A DNA stretch of 64,000 nt from Suillus spraguei (Eukaryota; Basidiomycota; Agaricomycetes; Boletales; Suillaceae). Location: assembly GCA_016800925.1 (NCBI GenBank), contig JABCPU010000045.1:186001-250000 (forward strand), in the 5' to 3' direction. Made by a program: the position numbers and the translations under genes. This document shows, piece by piece, positions 12,703 to 24,224 of this stretch (within the stretch, counting starts at the first letter, position 1; each line of letters starts with the position of its first letter). The notes below the pieces were generated by a model, which was not told the DNA's origin, did not search any database, and saw only the letters and a program-made list of their open reading frames with translations.

Positions 12703-13186
12703 ATGCCAGGTCCTGGGGAGGCCTCGCTCGAGGCATCCTTGTCTCGCGTGGATTTCATTGTTTCAGGTGAACCACTTAGATTAACACGCCGTACAAAAAT
12801 CCCCCTTGTTCCTCTAGCAACGTACAGCAGGTGCTCCAGTGCAATGCCACCAATATAAATACACGCAATTCATTCCTGTGCGAGTTTGTGGGGCATGGAT
12901 AAACCTTGAACATGGCTTTCCTATCTTCCGGTTATCCTTTAATCAGGAAGTGCTACAACATGGTAATGTGTCTCGGACCCGCGATTCATTCGAAACAGCT
13001 ACGCGAGGAGCGATATAGACGCCTCTTATCAATCAAGTCATGTACTTGTTGACAGTCATTGGCAACAGCTATAGTAAGTTGAACGTCCGCTTCCCTTGCA
13101 ATACATAATAATTTTCCAAATTGGATGTCAGTACGACGAATCCGGTGTCGAATTCTCTGCTGAATTTCCTCAACCAGAGAATTTAA
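12703..13186 (+). CDS. Candidate 102-residue orphan protein (four exons)
   Basis: Not recognised. A chain of four exons (12703-12766, 12828-12962, 13019-13073, 13132-13186) joins in consistent phase with GT-AG introns of 61, 56 and 58 nt, the size usual in this window. The product begins MPGPGEASLEASLSRVDFIV, continues with KYTQFIPVRVCGAWINLEHG, and ends LLNFLNQRI before TAA. There is no signal peptide or membrane segment. The consistent splice phases are the only support; the neighbouring FIST relic makes a decayed gene equally possible. Confidence 0.35.
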
Positions 13187-14781
13187 AATACATCCTGCAA
13201 AGTCGTGGCACTATCCCAGTGGCTGCTGTAGCAGAGGCTATTGTGCTATCTATTTTTCCGCTCTAGCAGTCAGCTAATATTTGACAAATTGTGTGAAATA
13301 AAAGCCAACGGAACTAGTGAATAATCAGATGAATTAATTCGGAGTTCAATAGGACAGAAAATTCGAGTTTTTTTTAATAAAAAAAAACAGACAGATATCA
13401 TAAAGAAACCCACGCAAATTGAGCGCAGCTGAGCGCTGAGCTCTGAGCCTCAGTCCTGTGGTGATCAATTGATATTGGCTAGGCTCATAACCTATGATAT
13501 GCAGCTTACTTTGTCCTACATAGTACCACGCTTTAACCCCATTTGGCGATCATCGATGAAGGGGGAGTCGCTCAGGCTGAACAAAGCCTTATGAACTCTG
13601 AGCTCGGTCTAAATTAGACCACTGCCAGTAAGATTACTACAGCTTTCTGATTCATATGATTATGATGACTACATAAGTTCGTTTCAACCATTCTGTGAGG
13701 ACCGAAGCACGAGTGAAAACCCAACTGCCATTTCAGCGTGAGCCATGCAATCCATTCAATCGAATATTTTGTCTCACAGAATCACTCTCAAGAACTCTTG
13801 ATATACTCCGAACTGTCATGAAGGAATATTTCCGATGACCCCACGAAAAGAAAAGGCCCAGCGATTGAACATGATGAATGTTGATTCCTTGAATTCAAGA
13901 GCATCACTCAGGCTTCCTCACCATGACGACTCCTTGGAAAGTGGTAGGAGATTCGTATGAACAGAATCTTGGTACAAGTGGCATACAAATCATGCCATGT
14001 AACAGCCTTTCTGATTGCTGCCGAATCGCATAGCAGTGAAATGGTTGAAATGGCAACTCACAACCTGCGGCCTGGGATTTGATGGGTACTTGCTACTAAC
14101 CTCGGGACAAGAAGGCATAGACTCAGAGCACTGGAGGAACTTTGGATTGATGTCACAAGCAGCGAATCCTTGTCCACTTCCCAGGATGTGCAACCTTTTA
14201 GGGTCTGACAAGTCTCGATTGAGTTGTCATGTACCGTCTCTTCCCAACATTCCACGTGGTTTTACCGGGTCCCTACAGCATCTATACTCAATATGCGCCG
14301 GTAAAGGAGGAAGAAATATACGAGCATATCAAGGCACCATTGCTTGTTTCTTCACCGCATTACGACAAGGTACTCCGAGATCCGCGCTCGATTCTAAGTT
14401 TGGCGGTGGCAAGGCAGCATGTATGGCTAATGTATGATTTATCTTGAAGCCGCTAACGCAGCCCTCTTCTCCACAGGTACGGTTGATGTGCGTCAGTACT
14501 ATAATCAAGTCAGAGTTGTGGCACATGGCAAAAGCCAATCATCTCATGGCGTTATCCCGACCTTTTCATGAGGTCTGCCATAACGATCTTCACACCAATA
14601 GGACGCAGCGCCCCTGGCATGGCTTACGCATCAGAGAGTTGGCCAATTGACATTCGATTTTTATCCCGGATCACATACGGTTTAAAGGGAATAGATTTCC
14701 GATCACATTTTGAAACTTACAAGTAGATTCAAAGTATAAAGAACCGCGCGTCGGACAAAAAACTCACTCACATCTTCAATA
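13187..14781. other. Gene-poor region
   Basis: About 1.6 kb without a supported gene. A run of T followed directly by a run of A (about 13371-13387) could form a small hairpin. A 140-residue frame at 14015-14437 overlaps another open frame (14229-14447) and neither resembles a known family, so neither is called. Confidence 0.45.
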
Positions 14782-15683
14782 ATGGAAGCTCATACTCCGT
14801 TAGACGCAGCGTCGCTGATGACTGGATGCAGGCGAACATGCCCTATTGACTCCCACGGGGATCCATTCTCCGAGTTCACGGACTCCAATATCGCGAACCA
14901 AGGCTCCTTGAGCCACTCTGGCATGAGTTACTCCACATATCCATCAGGGTATGCCTATTTTTCTTCTTCTCCATGGCTAATACTTACTTATTCCTTCCAT
15001 GTGACCTTAGCTATGATGACAACCATTACCCTCTAAATGTGTTGGAAAATCAATGTCATGACTCTGTCTGGTAGTCCATATTTTACCCCTGAAACATCCT
15101 GCTAACGAGGTAATAGCATGTTGAATGATCATTTATATCATAACAGTGATGTTATACACGCTTCGTCACCGGATGAAATGGCTCTCTTCGTGGCAAACTA
15201 TCTCCACCAGTTGCGCCTGTCATTTGGGACGGACATGACTCTGGACCAAGCAATTCGAATATGTGGTGGGCAATGGGACACTTCAGGTCATTATCATCAC
15301 TTTCTCCTATGTGAATATCGCTTACACTGTATCTAATCGCAGACTCCCAAAAGGCTACGCACGGGCAGATGGGAAAAGATGATTTTGTTTCGAACCTCTG
15401 TTCACCTTCGACGAGGCACACAGGTACCCAATCTAGCAGATCATCAATTTGCCAGTCCACACCCAGCGGGAGGGTTTATTTCAGGTCCAGTGCCGTCACA
15501 CAAACCAACCATGAGATATTCCAAGACGGTGGCAGATTAAAGGTCAAGTGTTACGAAAGCCCCTGCAGCGGCAATGTATTGATGAAGGACAATTATGCCC
15601 GGCACGTGCGTGAACACCATCTTGGTGGGAAGAGAAAGGCAGGAGGAAGCTCTATACGGCGTGTTAATCCCGGAATGACATGA
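14782..15683 (+). CDS. Small C2H2 zinc-finger protein
   Basis: Function unknown; probably a nucleic-acid-binding protein. Four exons join in phase: the first starts MEAHTPLDAASLMTGC, the second reads YDDNHYPLNVLENQCHDS, the third contains SPDEMALFVANYLHQLRLSF, and the last runs to TGA at 15681-15683. Near the C-terminus lies CYESPCSGNVLMKDNYARH followed by VREHH, a C-x4-C-x12-H-x3-H finger, and then a basic tail GGKRKAGGSSIRR. One finger only, so DNA binding is plausible but not shown. Introns start at about 14949, 15057 and 15285. Confidence 0.6.
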
Positions 15684-16200
15684 TGGGCATCCTGCACCAC
15701 TACAATGGTTGCAGCAGGGAAGGTTGGCTAATGTGAAACTAAGGCTTGAAGGGCATACCGCATTTGTTTTATTTAATAAGGTATCTCTCCTGTATATAGC
15801 CCATCAATTTACGCTGTGCTTTGCACAATTGCAAGGCACACAGCTTCGCATATGACAAGGCTGAGCAGGGCCGAGCGTGATTCTAGTCCAAAAAAAGGTG
15901 CTGTGGCGGCAATAACCGAATCGTGGTGGGGGTGCGTTGAACTTACTCATCACCGCCGTCTACCATCACTTCGTCGTCGTCGTCTTTGCTGTCGACGAGA
16001 TACTGCAGACAACGTCGAGCTCTGTACTAAAAAATCTTCTGCTGTAACTTAGTCTTATCTTTTGTTCCATTCTTGTTCTCATAACTGTAAACCACGCTAC
16101 CATCCAACTTGGTTTTCTCGCTTTTCTTCTGAGGCTAGCTATATACCGCCAAATTCCTACTCCCGCTCCCTTATATTCTTTCTGAAGTCGAACAAGTACG
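15684..16200. other. Intergenic region and promoter of the RING gene
   Basis: About 515 bases with no gene. The last 150 bases are pyrimidine-rich on the + strand (for example around 16060-16190), as is common just upstream of fungal start codons. Confidence 0.45.
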
Positions 16201-19200
16201 ATGGGCCAAACTCCCTCCAGGATCCAAATTCGTCGCAGTGGCATTTCACAAGCAAGATCTAACCCACCATCCTCTGAATCGCAGTCATTGTCCGAACCTT
16301 CAACTTCCGTTCCCACTCCTTCATCGTCATCTGTGTCAGAGCCTCAAATTGTAGGCGCACAAACGAAACGTAGTCGTCGTGTATCCCTGCCACAGCGCCT
16401 TCTTTCATCACTCGCTCCCAGGACCTCAACTCCACGCACTCGGACAGACAGTTTAGCTACTCAGTCCTCGCAGCGCAAAAAGTGGCGACTTTCACGACGC
16501 GTCTCTAAATCTCAGACAGCCAATGACATCCCTGTTCATGAGGTTGCAGAACCTCAAGATGAAGAAAACGGATCTCAAAACCCTCCTGCGGATGTAGAGA
16601 GCGGTAAGGGCAAGGCGAGAGAGGATGAAGCTGTGAATGACTTCCCGTCAGCTGCAGAAGCATCAACATCCCCTAGTCCACCATTAGAAGAGGTGGTCTC
16701 GACTACTTCGGGTGGACGATTGGTTGAACCGGGATCCGATATCTCGTTTCAACCTATTCCCTCAAATTCTCGACATTGCTCAGAGAACGATGAGGATGAA
16801 GTTGTCATTGCGCCAACTACAGAGTTGATCGATCCATCTCCTCAAGTACACATCCCAACTGCAAATCAGAGCGAAGGCCCGCCGTTCATGCCTCCAATTG
16901 CACCCGCTGGACCCCAGTCTCATGTAGGCACAACTACACAACCCTCAGGTCGCCAATTTCCACCTGCGGGAACACTTGTTGTCGTGCAAGGTGTCGTGCA
17001 TACCACTGACGTGTCCCGTACTTCCGAGGTAAATACTTCCAACAACATTAACTTGAATAATACGAGTCCCGTGAATGATGGCAATCTGGAGCCATCGGGA
17101 ATTTCCAGGTCATCATCCATTGCACGCCAACGATCGTCCTCCACTCCCGGTGATCGCTTGCGCAATCGATTGTCTGGGATTCTACCCCGCCCTTCTAGCA
17201 TGCTGCCATCTGTACCGCTCATGTCAGAAGATGGTGCTGCTAATCATCCACAACAATTGCCTGTTGATACGCAATCAAGTACAACCTCTCTGCCTGCGGG
17301 GACGGGCCCTAATCCAGGAGCTGGTCCACCAGCCCCTGAAACATCTAGCGCCAATACCGGCTCACTTTCGCCGAGTAGCATTGATGTATTGGGAACGTTA
17401 CTCAGGTATGCATTTTACTCACTCCACAACTTGCGTGCATTATGCTATTTGACTGATTCGTGCGTATTGTGTACAACGATGCTGACTTCTTTTTAATCGC
17501 AGTGTCGCAGCAGCCGCAACAGCTGCTTCTCTCCTCACGGGGACTTCCGAGCCTATTTTTTCTTCTGGACTCGCTCCCTTATCTCAATCACCAAATCAAC
17601 CTCCTCAAAGTATGTCAGATCGGCCTCTGTCGCCTACACCCACAGGTGACGCAGGGCGTATGCGTCATGTCTGGAGTAGCTTACGTGATCGCCTTGGTCT
17701 ACGCACGCCTGGATTGGGAGCGCCTGGTGCTGATGAGGGCACAGGTAGACCCAATCCTCGCGATGCACGCGAGCTTTTGCTTACGGAAATGGCTCGGGCT
17801 TTCAATCTGGGTCTTGGTCTAGGGAGACCGCCTGTTATTCCTGATGTGGCCAATGCCAGCGGACCCGCGGCGTCTGTAACTGAACCACCCTCCGCCAATG
17901 GAGGTGGGACCGGTGACGTTCCTGTAATGCCCCCGCCTGGCAGCTTTGAGCGTTTCCTTATCGATCTTCAATCAGATCTAAGGGTTGCGCTTGCGCAAGA
18001 CAGTGTCCCTGTTGACGCTGACAGCGAGGGCAACGACGAGGGTGTGGGTGATGAAAATAACCATGAAGGGGAAGGCCACGAGAGTGAAGACGTGCCGGAT
18101 GGCACGAGTGACAACGAGTCATACAACACCGCCACATCCGACATCGATGATAATATGCCTGAACTTCAAAGTGTTTCTGATGAGGCGTCTACTATCTCAG
18201 ACGCCCACACTGCCCGGGAGAGCCCAGGCACGAACAATGACAGTCTAGGACATAGCGATGATCCAGATTTGGAAATTGATAACGCCCTAGTCCATGATGG
18301 CACAGCAACATTGCCTCGCATTGCCCACGCTGACACCCTTTCTGGAGAGGCGGGTATAGACATGGGGTCTCAGGATGCTTCATCTGGTTTGTCAGGGTCC
18401 CCAACGGAACCTTCTTTATCACCTCCTTCATCTGGTTCCCCAGGTGTGAGTTCTTTCACTGAGTCCTCCGCTGCTGCACAAGAGTCTGCTGAGGCAGGCA
18501 TGCCATTCCGAATTCCACGTATCTTACCTGGTTCTACGTCGCGCACTGAGCACACACCTATCAACTGGTGGCGATTGTATCGTTTCCCTGCTATCACCGC
18601 GCCAGCAAGTCGCAGTACACAGGCGCACACGATTGTACAGCAAGGATCTGCCCCACAACCACTACCACACACAGACAGCGATGGAGTACAAAATGCAGGT
18701 GGTCCGTCAGCCGCTCCGTCTCCTCTTCCCTTTACTTCCTCAGAGATGTCGGATACTACGCAACCAACGCCAGACACTGACCTGATCGCTGAAGCACAGC
18801 CGGGTAACATCAACGAACAACGTAATGTCGTTATTCCTGTCATCGTTGTGGGGTTGCAATCAGTGCACGCAGAACGTCAATCACCTATGCCTCATCCTCC
18901 TCACCACCTTCATCCTCACGTCCATCAGCCACCTGATTTTGCAGACGAACGCTCCACCGAAGGAGATATGATGGATTTAGAGTTTGGTAGTGAATCTGGG
19001 ATGTTTCCACCAATCCCACCCCCTACTGTTCCATCAGAATTTTCACCTGAGGATACACGACAATCTCGCGGTCGTTCTTGGCAGTCTCGTGCAGCAGATG
19101 CCATCAGGAATTTACGTCCCGGTCGCAGGGCCGCTGTGACAAGACAGACAGCGTCAGAGCCCCCAGGGTCCAGAACGTTCCTCATTTACGTCATTGGTGG

Positions 19201-19829
19201 TGAGTTCACCCTTTTTGCCATATTTTCAAATATGAACAGTTAACTGTTCCAGGCTACTACCCTCCCGATCACCAAATTATCACAGGTGGGAACTTGGATT
19301 CGTTCGAGGCATTGTGGTACGTACGCGGTGGGAGTGTGATACCGTACCATGCTCACTTTCATGTAGGGAACTGGCCGAGTTACTTGGTCAAGTGAAACCA
19401 CCGACTGCCTCGAAGGAGGAGATCGACAAGTCTGGGCTTGAAGTTATCAAAGCAAATTCACTTGAGGAGTATGCAAAAGATGGACGCGTTGCTACTAACT
19501 GTGTCGACCGGGTATGGAATCTTGCCTTTACTATATTTTCCAAGCTTGCTTACCTTGCATATAGTGTCTCATATGTCTTGATGACTATGTGCCGGACGAT
19601 GACCTACGTGTCTTAAGCTGTAAACATGCATTCCACCAAGCCTGTGTAGATAAGTGGCTCCAGACGGGAAGGAACAACTGTCCGGCCTGCCGTACGAAGG
19701 TACGTCCATTTAGCAGCGAATTGTCAGTTTTTTTTCAAGTTATGCCAGGGCGTCAGCAATGAGAATAGTCCCTCCACTGAACCATCCGCTTCGAGTTCAA
19801 CCTTGGCACCCCAGCCAGCGGCTACATGA
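16201..19829 (+). CDS. RING-H2 E3 ubiquitin ligase, predicted N-myristoylated (1108 aa)
   Basis: Six exons (16201-17405, 17503-19199, 19253-19316, 19367-19511, 19565-19699, 19749-19829) join in phase to 1108 codons plus a stop. The first 950 or so residues are Ser/Pro/Thr-rich, acidic in places and probably disordered. The conserved part starts at YYPPDHQIITGGNLDSFEAL and leads to the RING-H2 finger: CLICLDDYVPDDDL, then CKHAFHQACVDKWL and CPACRTKGV, which gives C-x2-C, C-x-H-x2-H-x2-C and C-x2-C. This predicts E2 binding and ubiquitin transfer. The protein begins MGQTPSRIQIRR: Gly2, Ser6 and nearby basic residues fit an N-myristoylation signal, so it probably sits on a membrane. No transmembrane helix is seen. 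Substrates cannot be inferred. Confidence 0.88.
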
Positions 19830-20155
19830 TAGTGCATCCTTGACTAAGCAATATTTTCTCTTGCATCATCTCTTCCCTCATCTCGATTGTAACAAAACCT
19901 TCGCATCTGATCTGTCTTGCGATTCGTGTAGCAATTTCATCTCCTCATTGCCGTTCTTTCTTCAGCTTATTATAATGCTACGGAGTATCGTCGTCCACAC
20001 AATTTATCCAAATAGCCCGCTGCCACATGTACTTCGCTTGTACTGTATGGCAGATAGCAAAGGTCATTTATCACCGAAAAGATCGTAGTACCGTGTGTGC
20101 TGTCCTCGGTACTTAGTATACAGTCAGGTGAGTACAGGAGGCACTGAGGATACTG

Positions 20156-21284
20156 TTATGCGCGCTTTCCAGTAACGCCAGCCTCTTTGAGTTTGGCGAG
20201 AAGCTCGTCCACATTTGCCACCTGGACATCATTGTAAGTACTGGATTATACTATAAATAAATGGAGAGTTACCTTGCCACCACCAACGCGCTTCAGAGGT
20301 TCTGTGACTTGGATGGTCTCTAGTCTAGGCGTGAGGTCAACTCCAAGTTCCACAGCCGTCAACTTTTCCACAGGTTTCTTCTTAGCTTTCATGATGTTGG
20401 GCAACGAGGCATACCGAGGTTCTTGGAATAGGAGGAAATTAACTGAAAGTGACAAAATATTGTGAATGAAACGCACCATTAAGCCTGGATTTGAGTGTTC
20501 GTCAATCACTGAGACATTAGTGGATGCACACAAATGGACTTGCCGAAGATCTGTTGTTATGATGACAGGAAGCTTGCACCTAAGCTCCTCAAGACCCCCA
20601 TCAATCTCACGAGTGATGTTCGCAACCTTCTGCTCTGGGTCCACCTCAACGTTGCTCGCAAATGTTGCCTGTGACCACCCCAAGAGGCCAGCGAGCATTT
20701 GTCCAGTTTGTCCAGCGTCATCATCAATAGCTTGCTTGCCCAGAATTACTACGTCTACACCCTCCTTCTGTCGTTCAATGAGGGCTTTCAAAGTCTTCGC
20801 GACACCAAGAGGTTCTGGGGCTGGAGCAGACTCTGAGATTTCGACGTGGATAGCAGAGTTGGCACCCATGGCGAGTGCGGTGCGAAGCGTCTCTGCGGAC
20901 TTTGGTGGACCAATGGTGACAACCTTGATAGATTTCACTGCATCCTTCAGGCGTTCTCGTATCCGAACGGCTTCCTCCACGGCTATGACACATGGTCAGA
21001 TGACTGTATACATGGAATACTAACGGAAACGTACCAATCTCATCAAAGGGATTCTGTGATTATTCAAGTGAGCAGACCGGTTCATGAATTGTGGGACTCG
21101 TCATACCATGGAATGTTTAACATTGAGGTCGATGCCTGTCTGCTCAGGATTCACACGAATTTTCACGGCATAGTCTACCGCCCTTCCAAACACATCTTAA
21201 GAGCTGGATGCATAAAGTTAAAATTTGTGCGCACCTCTTTATAGGGACTAATATGTTGAGCAACCGCACAGCAGAAGGCCTCAT
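20156..21284 (-). CDS. ETFB: Electron transfer flavoprotein subunit beta
   Basis: Mitochondrial matrix protein that with ETF-alpha carries electrons from acyl-CoA dehydrogenases to ETF-ubiquinone oxidoreductase. Seven exons join in phase to 268 residues, the usual length: 21235-21284, 21107-21182, 21035-21053, 20544-20982, 20477-20484, 20273-20421, 20156-20221. Landmarks are LNILVPIKRAVDYAVKIRVN, NPFDEIAVEEAVRIRERLK, DVVILGKQAIDDDAGQTGQM, the AMP/FAD-site region and LNEPRYASLPNIMKAKKKP. The fifth exon is only 8 nt and is preceded by a GC-AG intron (20485-20543); both are needed to recover the universally conserved DLRLNEPRY. The third exon is 19 nt. The stop is TAA (reverse of 20156-20158). 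The gene faces the RING gene tail to tail. Confidence 0.95.
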
Positions 21285-22375
21285 CCTCAATCTATACCTC
21301 ACGGTCCTTGCTGAAAAGTCACAGTGATGATTTGTCGGAGTTCGGATTCGGATTCGGAAATGAAGCTAGTTTGACATATTTTAGCCTGCTTGTGTACATC
21401 CAATTAGCCAACCGCACAGAATCATCGTCACTCCAAGTTCAATATATAATGCTACTACGCGTAGCAGTATGTGCGGCTGCTGCAAGTTGTAGCATCTGCA
21501 ATTAATTCCTAAAACTATTTCACATGCACATTCCAAGTCTCTTGGTCAACATTCCCCACTTAGCAGTCGCTGACTCACCGTTCCGACTAGAGCCGAAGTT
21601 ATTTCCTCTTGAGACGGCCGTTCTGATAGCCATCACTCTTGTTCCGCAAGTTCAGATTGGACTTATCTGACAAGTATGTTATATCCTTTTTGACTCATCC
21701 CAATGTCTTCCTGCTTGCACACCGACTAGGGCTCCGTGAAAAACTACCCACGGAGTTAATTGATGACGAGTTTTGAAGTTACCCACCCTCGAGGGGTTTT
21801 TGACGCCACGTTTTTGGCACACTCAAAAAATATGTTTTTGGTCTTTTTTGACTTTTTTTTTGCTACGATAATGCAAAGGCCACTGTACAGGCATTCGCAA
21901 AGGCTGGAACTGCGTTATCCTGTTCTTGATGTGCCCTGCTCGCCCCTTCCACTGGCTTCTCTGATAGCGAGTCCAATAATCGAGGAGCATCAAGATGAGT
22001 ATCCTCGTTACCAGTAAGTACTCTCGTGTCGCAAGACTTTTACATTGGATCATATTCATATTCAATCTCTGGGTCTTCGTTCTCTTCCAACCAGCTGCTT
22101 GGAGACTCAGAGCTGCTGCTGTTGCAGTTGTATTCTCTGTACTGGCACGAATCGGAACCTTAACTCGTTGAGAGCAGCCGTAAGGACATCGACGACTGCA
22201 ACAAGACCCAGTGACCCTCGTTCTTGAAATTCAAATGGACATGGTGCGCATGTGTCCCTCCGGCCCTTGGGTGCAAATGTGACCTCAAAACACATTATTC
22301 AGTGCTGCCTTGGCTCGAAATTGTATCTAGAGTTCTCAGACTATGTTCCTGATTCAAACCAACAGCTTATCTCTT
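21285..22375. other. Gene-free region upstream of ETFB
   Basis: About 1.1 kb. It contains the ETFB promoter at its left end and otherwise only short frames without motifs. A T-rich tract lies around 21838-21863. Confidence 0.45.
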
Positions 22376-22525
22376 TTATTCACTGTTTGAACAATACATA
22401 AGCGATTGGGGATATAATTAAACTGTTAGAGTTTTTGAGTGGTTTATTTCATTCCGTCAAAGATGTCGGAGTAAACTGAGTCTGATTGTGCGCCGAGCCG
22501 CCGAAGCGCAGATTACATAGTATTA
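22376..22525. repeat. Dispersed repeat, copy a
   Basis: Shares an ordered set of words with two later segments: CACTGTTTGAACAATA, ATAAGCGAT, GAGTGG followed by TTTATTTCATT, CAAAGATGTCGGAGTAAACT and GCCGAGCCG. The three copies lie within 1.9 kb and are diverged from one another. No coding frame. Confidence 0.6.
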
Positions 22526-23252
22526 CTATCGTTGGGCCAGAGTTGCAGAACACCTTATAGCACATACCACAACGCATTCTAAACCCCCACTCGGAAATAA
22601 GATCTTTTATTATCGATCTATAGTACTGTATTTTTTTCACAAAGAACACACGATGAATGCCCTTGACATTAGATTTGTTTCATTCTGGAAGTCCTCTATA
22701 CTAATCCTCACCCCTCCGTATTTTTACAGCAAGAGTAGAACAGGGTTGCTGTTATTATCAACGATGCAATCGCGACGGTCAGAGAATGCTCAGGCGTGAC
22801 AGTTGTGAGTGAAGTACCAATTCTGAGGATTTGGGTGTGTTGGGCGTTCATCGGAGTCCAAACATGCAGTTGTGACAAAGTGCGACACACGGTTATTGAA
22901 TAGTGGGTGACTCTCTACTTGCTCAGAGTCTACTGTTTCTATCGTTTTGAGTCGGTATCCTTCTGGCAGTATCGTTTCAGCACATTTCTTTCTTCTGTAA
23001 TCTGGAGCTCCCTTCTGACACACATAACTAGTAGTGACAGTTCCATATAGTTGTCTCACCTTAATGTGTAGGTAAACAATGAGATGCGAAAAAGAGGTCG
23101 TCGGATGTTGCAACTCTGGCCCAACGATGGTAAATGAACATTTAGCGAGCAAACGCGTAGTGAAGACGCGTCTGTTAAATGCAGTCAAACTCATCTCACT
23201 TCCATCTCGCGTTATCTCAGTTGATAGACTATCGTGCATGTTCCTGGAGTCA

Positions 23253-23465
23253 ATCAGTTTATTTCTTCAGTTCGCTGTTTGAACAATAAGCGATGAGAAA
23301 TAAACTGTCAGGCCATTGAGTGGCAGTTTATTTACCAGTTTGTTTCACTGATGGGCACATTATTGTCGTCAAAGATGTCGGAACGAGCCAAAGATTAAGC
23401 GAAGACTTGCCAATATCGAGTCTACAAAAAAAACTAGCGAAATAAATTGTTATTGAGCAGAGTTT
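23253..23465. repeat. Dispersed repeat, copy b
   Basis: Same order of words as the copy near 22.4 kb: CGCTGTTTGAACAATAAGC, GAAATAAACTGTCAGG, GAGTGGCAGTTTATTT, CAAAGATGTCGGA. It ends with GTTATTGAGCAGAGTTT, which resembles the right terminal inverted repeat of the complete element that begins at 23557. This suggests copy b is an older, internally deleted relative. Confidence 0.6.
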
Positions 23466-23556
23466 TAATGACAGCATACTAACGAGTGAGAGAAGGCAGG
23501 GTGTCATTTTCCAATTCGTCTCGCTAGACATAGACTGCCGACTCGACTAAATATTA

Positions 23557-24222
23557 ACCCTACTCAATAACCGTTTTTTTTCTCAGTTTATTTGCTGTTT
23601 GAGCAATTGATAAGCGATGGGAAATAAACTGTCAGAGTTAATTATTGAGTGGCAGTTTATTTGCGAGTTTATTTCATTGGCAAAGATGTCGGAGTAAACT
23701 GTGTCTGATTGGGTGCCGAGCCGAAGCGCAAAGATTTACTGATATCGAGTACTATGAGTGACTCCCGGAATGAAGATAGACTATTAGTAGGAGCTCTCGC
23801 TCTCGCTTGCTTCATGGGACCATGTCCGCGTCTACCATATCTACTACTGCGTCTGTCCCATCGTCGACGGTCCCAGGCCACCAATGCGAGTGTAAGCCTA
23901 TTGCAATGAGCTGATCCCCAGAGTGTTTGGCCTCGGCGAGGAGCACGACTGCAAGATTTTCCAAGCGGTTCGTTGTGGATTCTCTCTTGCTTCACCGTCG
24001 GCACTGATGTTGTCTATGTACTGAGTTATTGCGCGCCATGATGAGTATACTGCTGGTCTCCAGTTCACGGCAAAGCGTCGGCAAGTCATGCGGCTGCTGC
24101 CAGTGTTTCACTCTCCGTGTCAGGAACAGCGTCTGAACCTTACTCGACAGTTTATTCCAGTTTATTTCATTATGAGCGCTCAAAAAAATAAACTGAAGCA
24201 ATAAACTGTTATTGAGTAGGGT
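23557..24222. mobile_element. Short non-autonomous DNA transposon (MITE-like), 666 bp
   Basis: The left end reads ACCCTACTCAATAAC and the right end reads GTTATTGAGTAGGGT, a perfect 15-bp terminal inverted repeat. Both ends are flanked by TA, as expected for a TA target-site duplication of Tc1/mariner-like elements. The inner ends continue with further CAGTTTATT-type words in inverted orientation. The interior includes the third and best copy of the repeat seen at 22.4 and 23.3 kb, and no transposase frame. The assignment to a superfamily is inference from the TA only. Confidence 0.6.
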
Positions 24223-24224
24223 TA

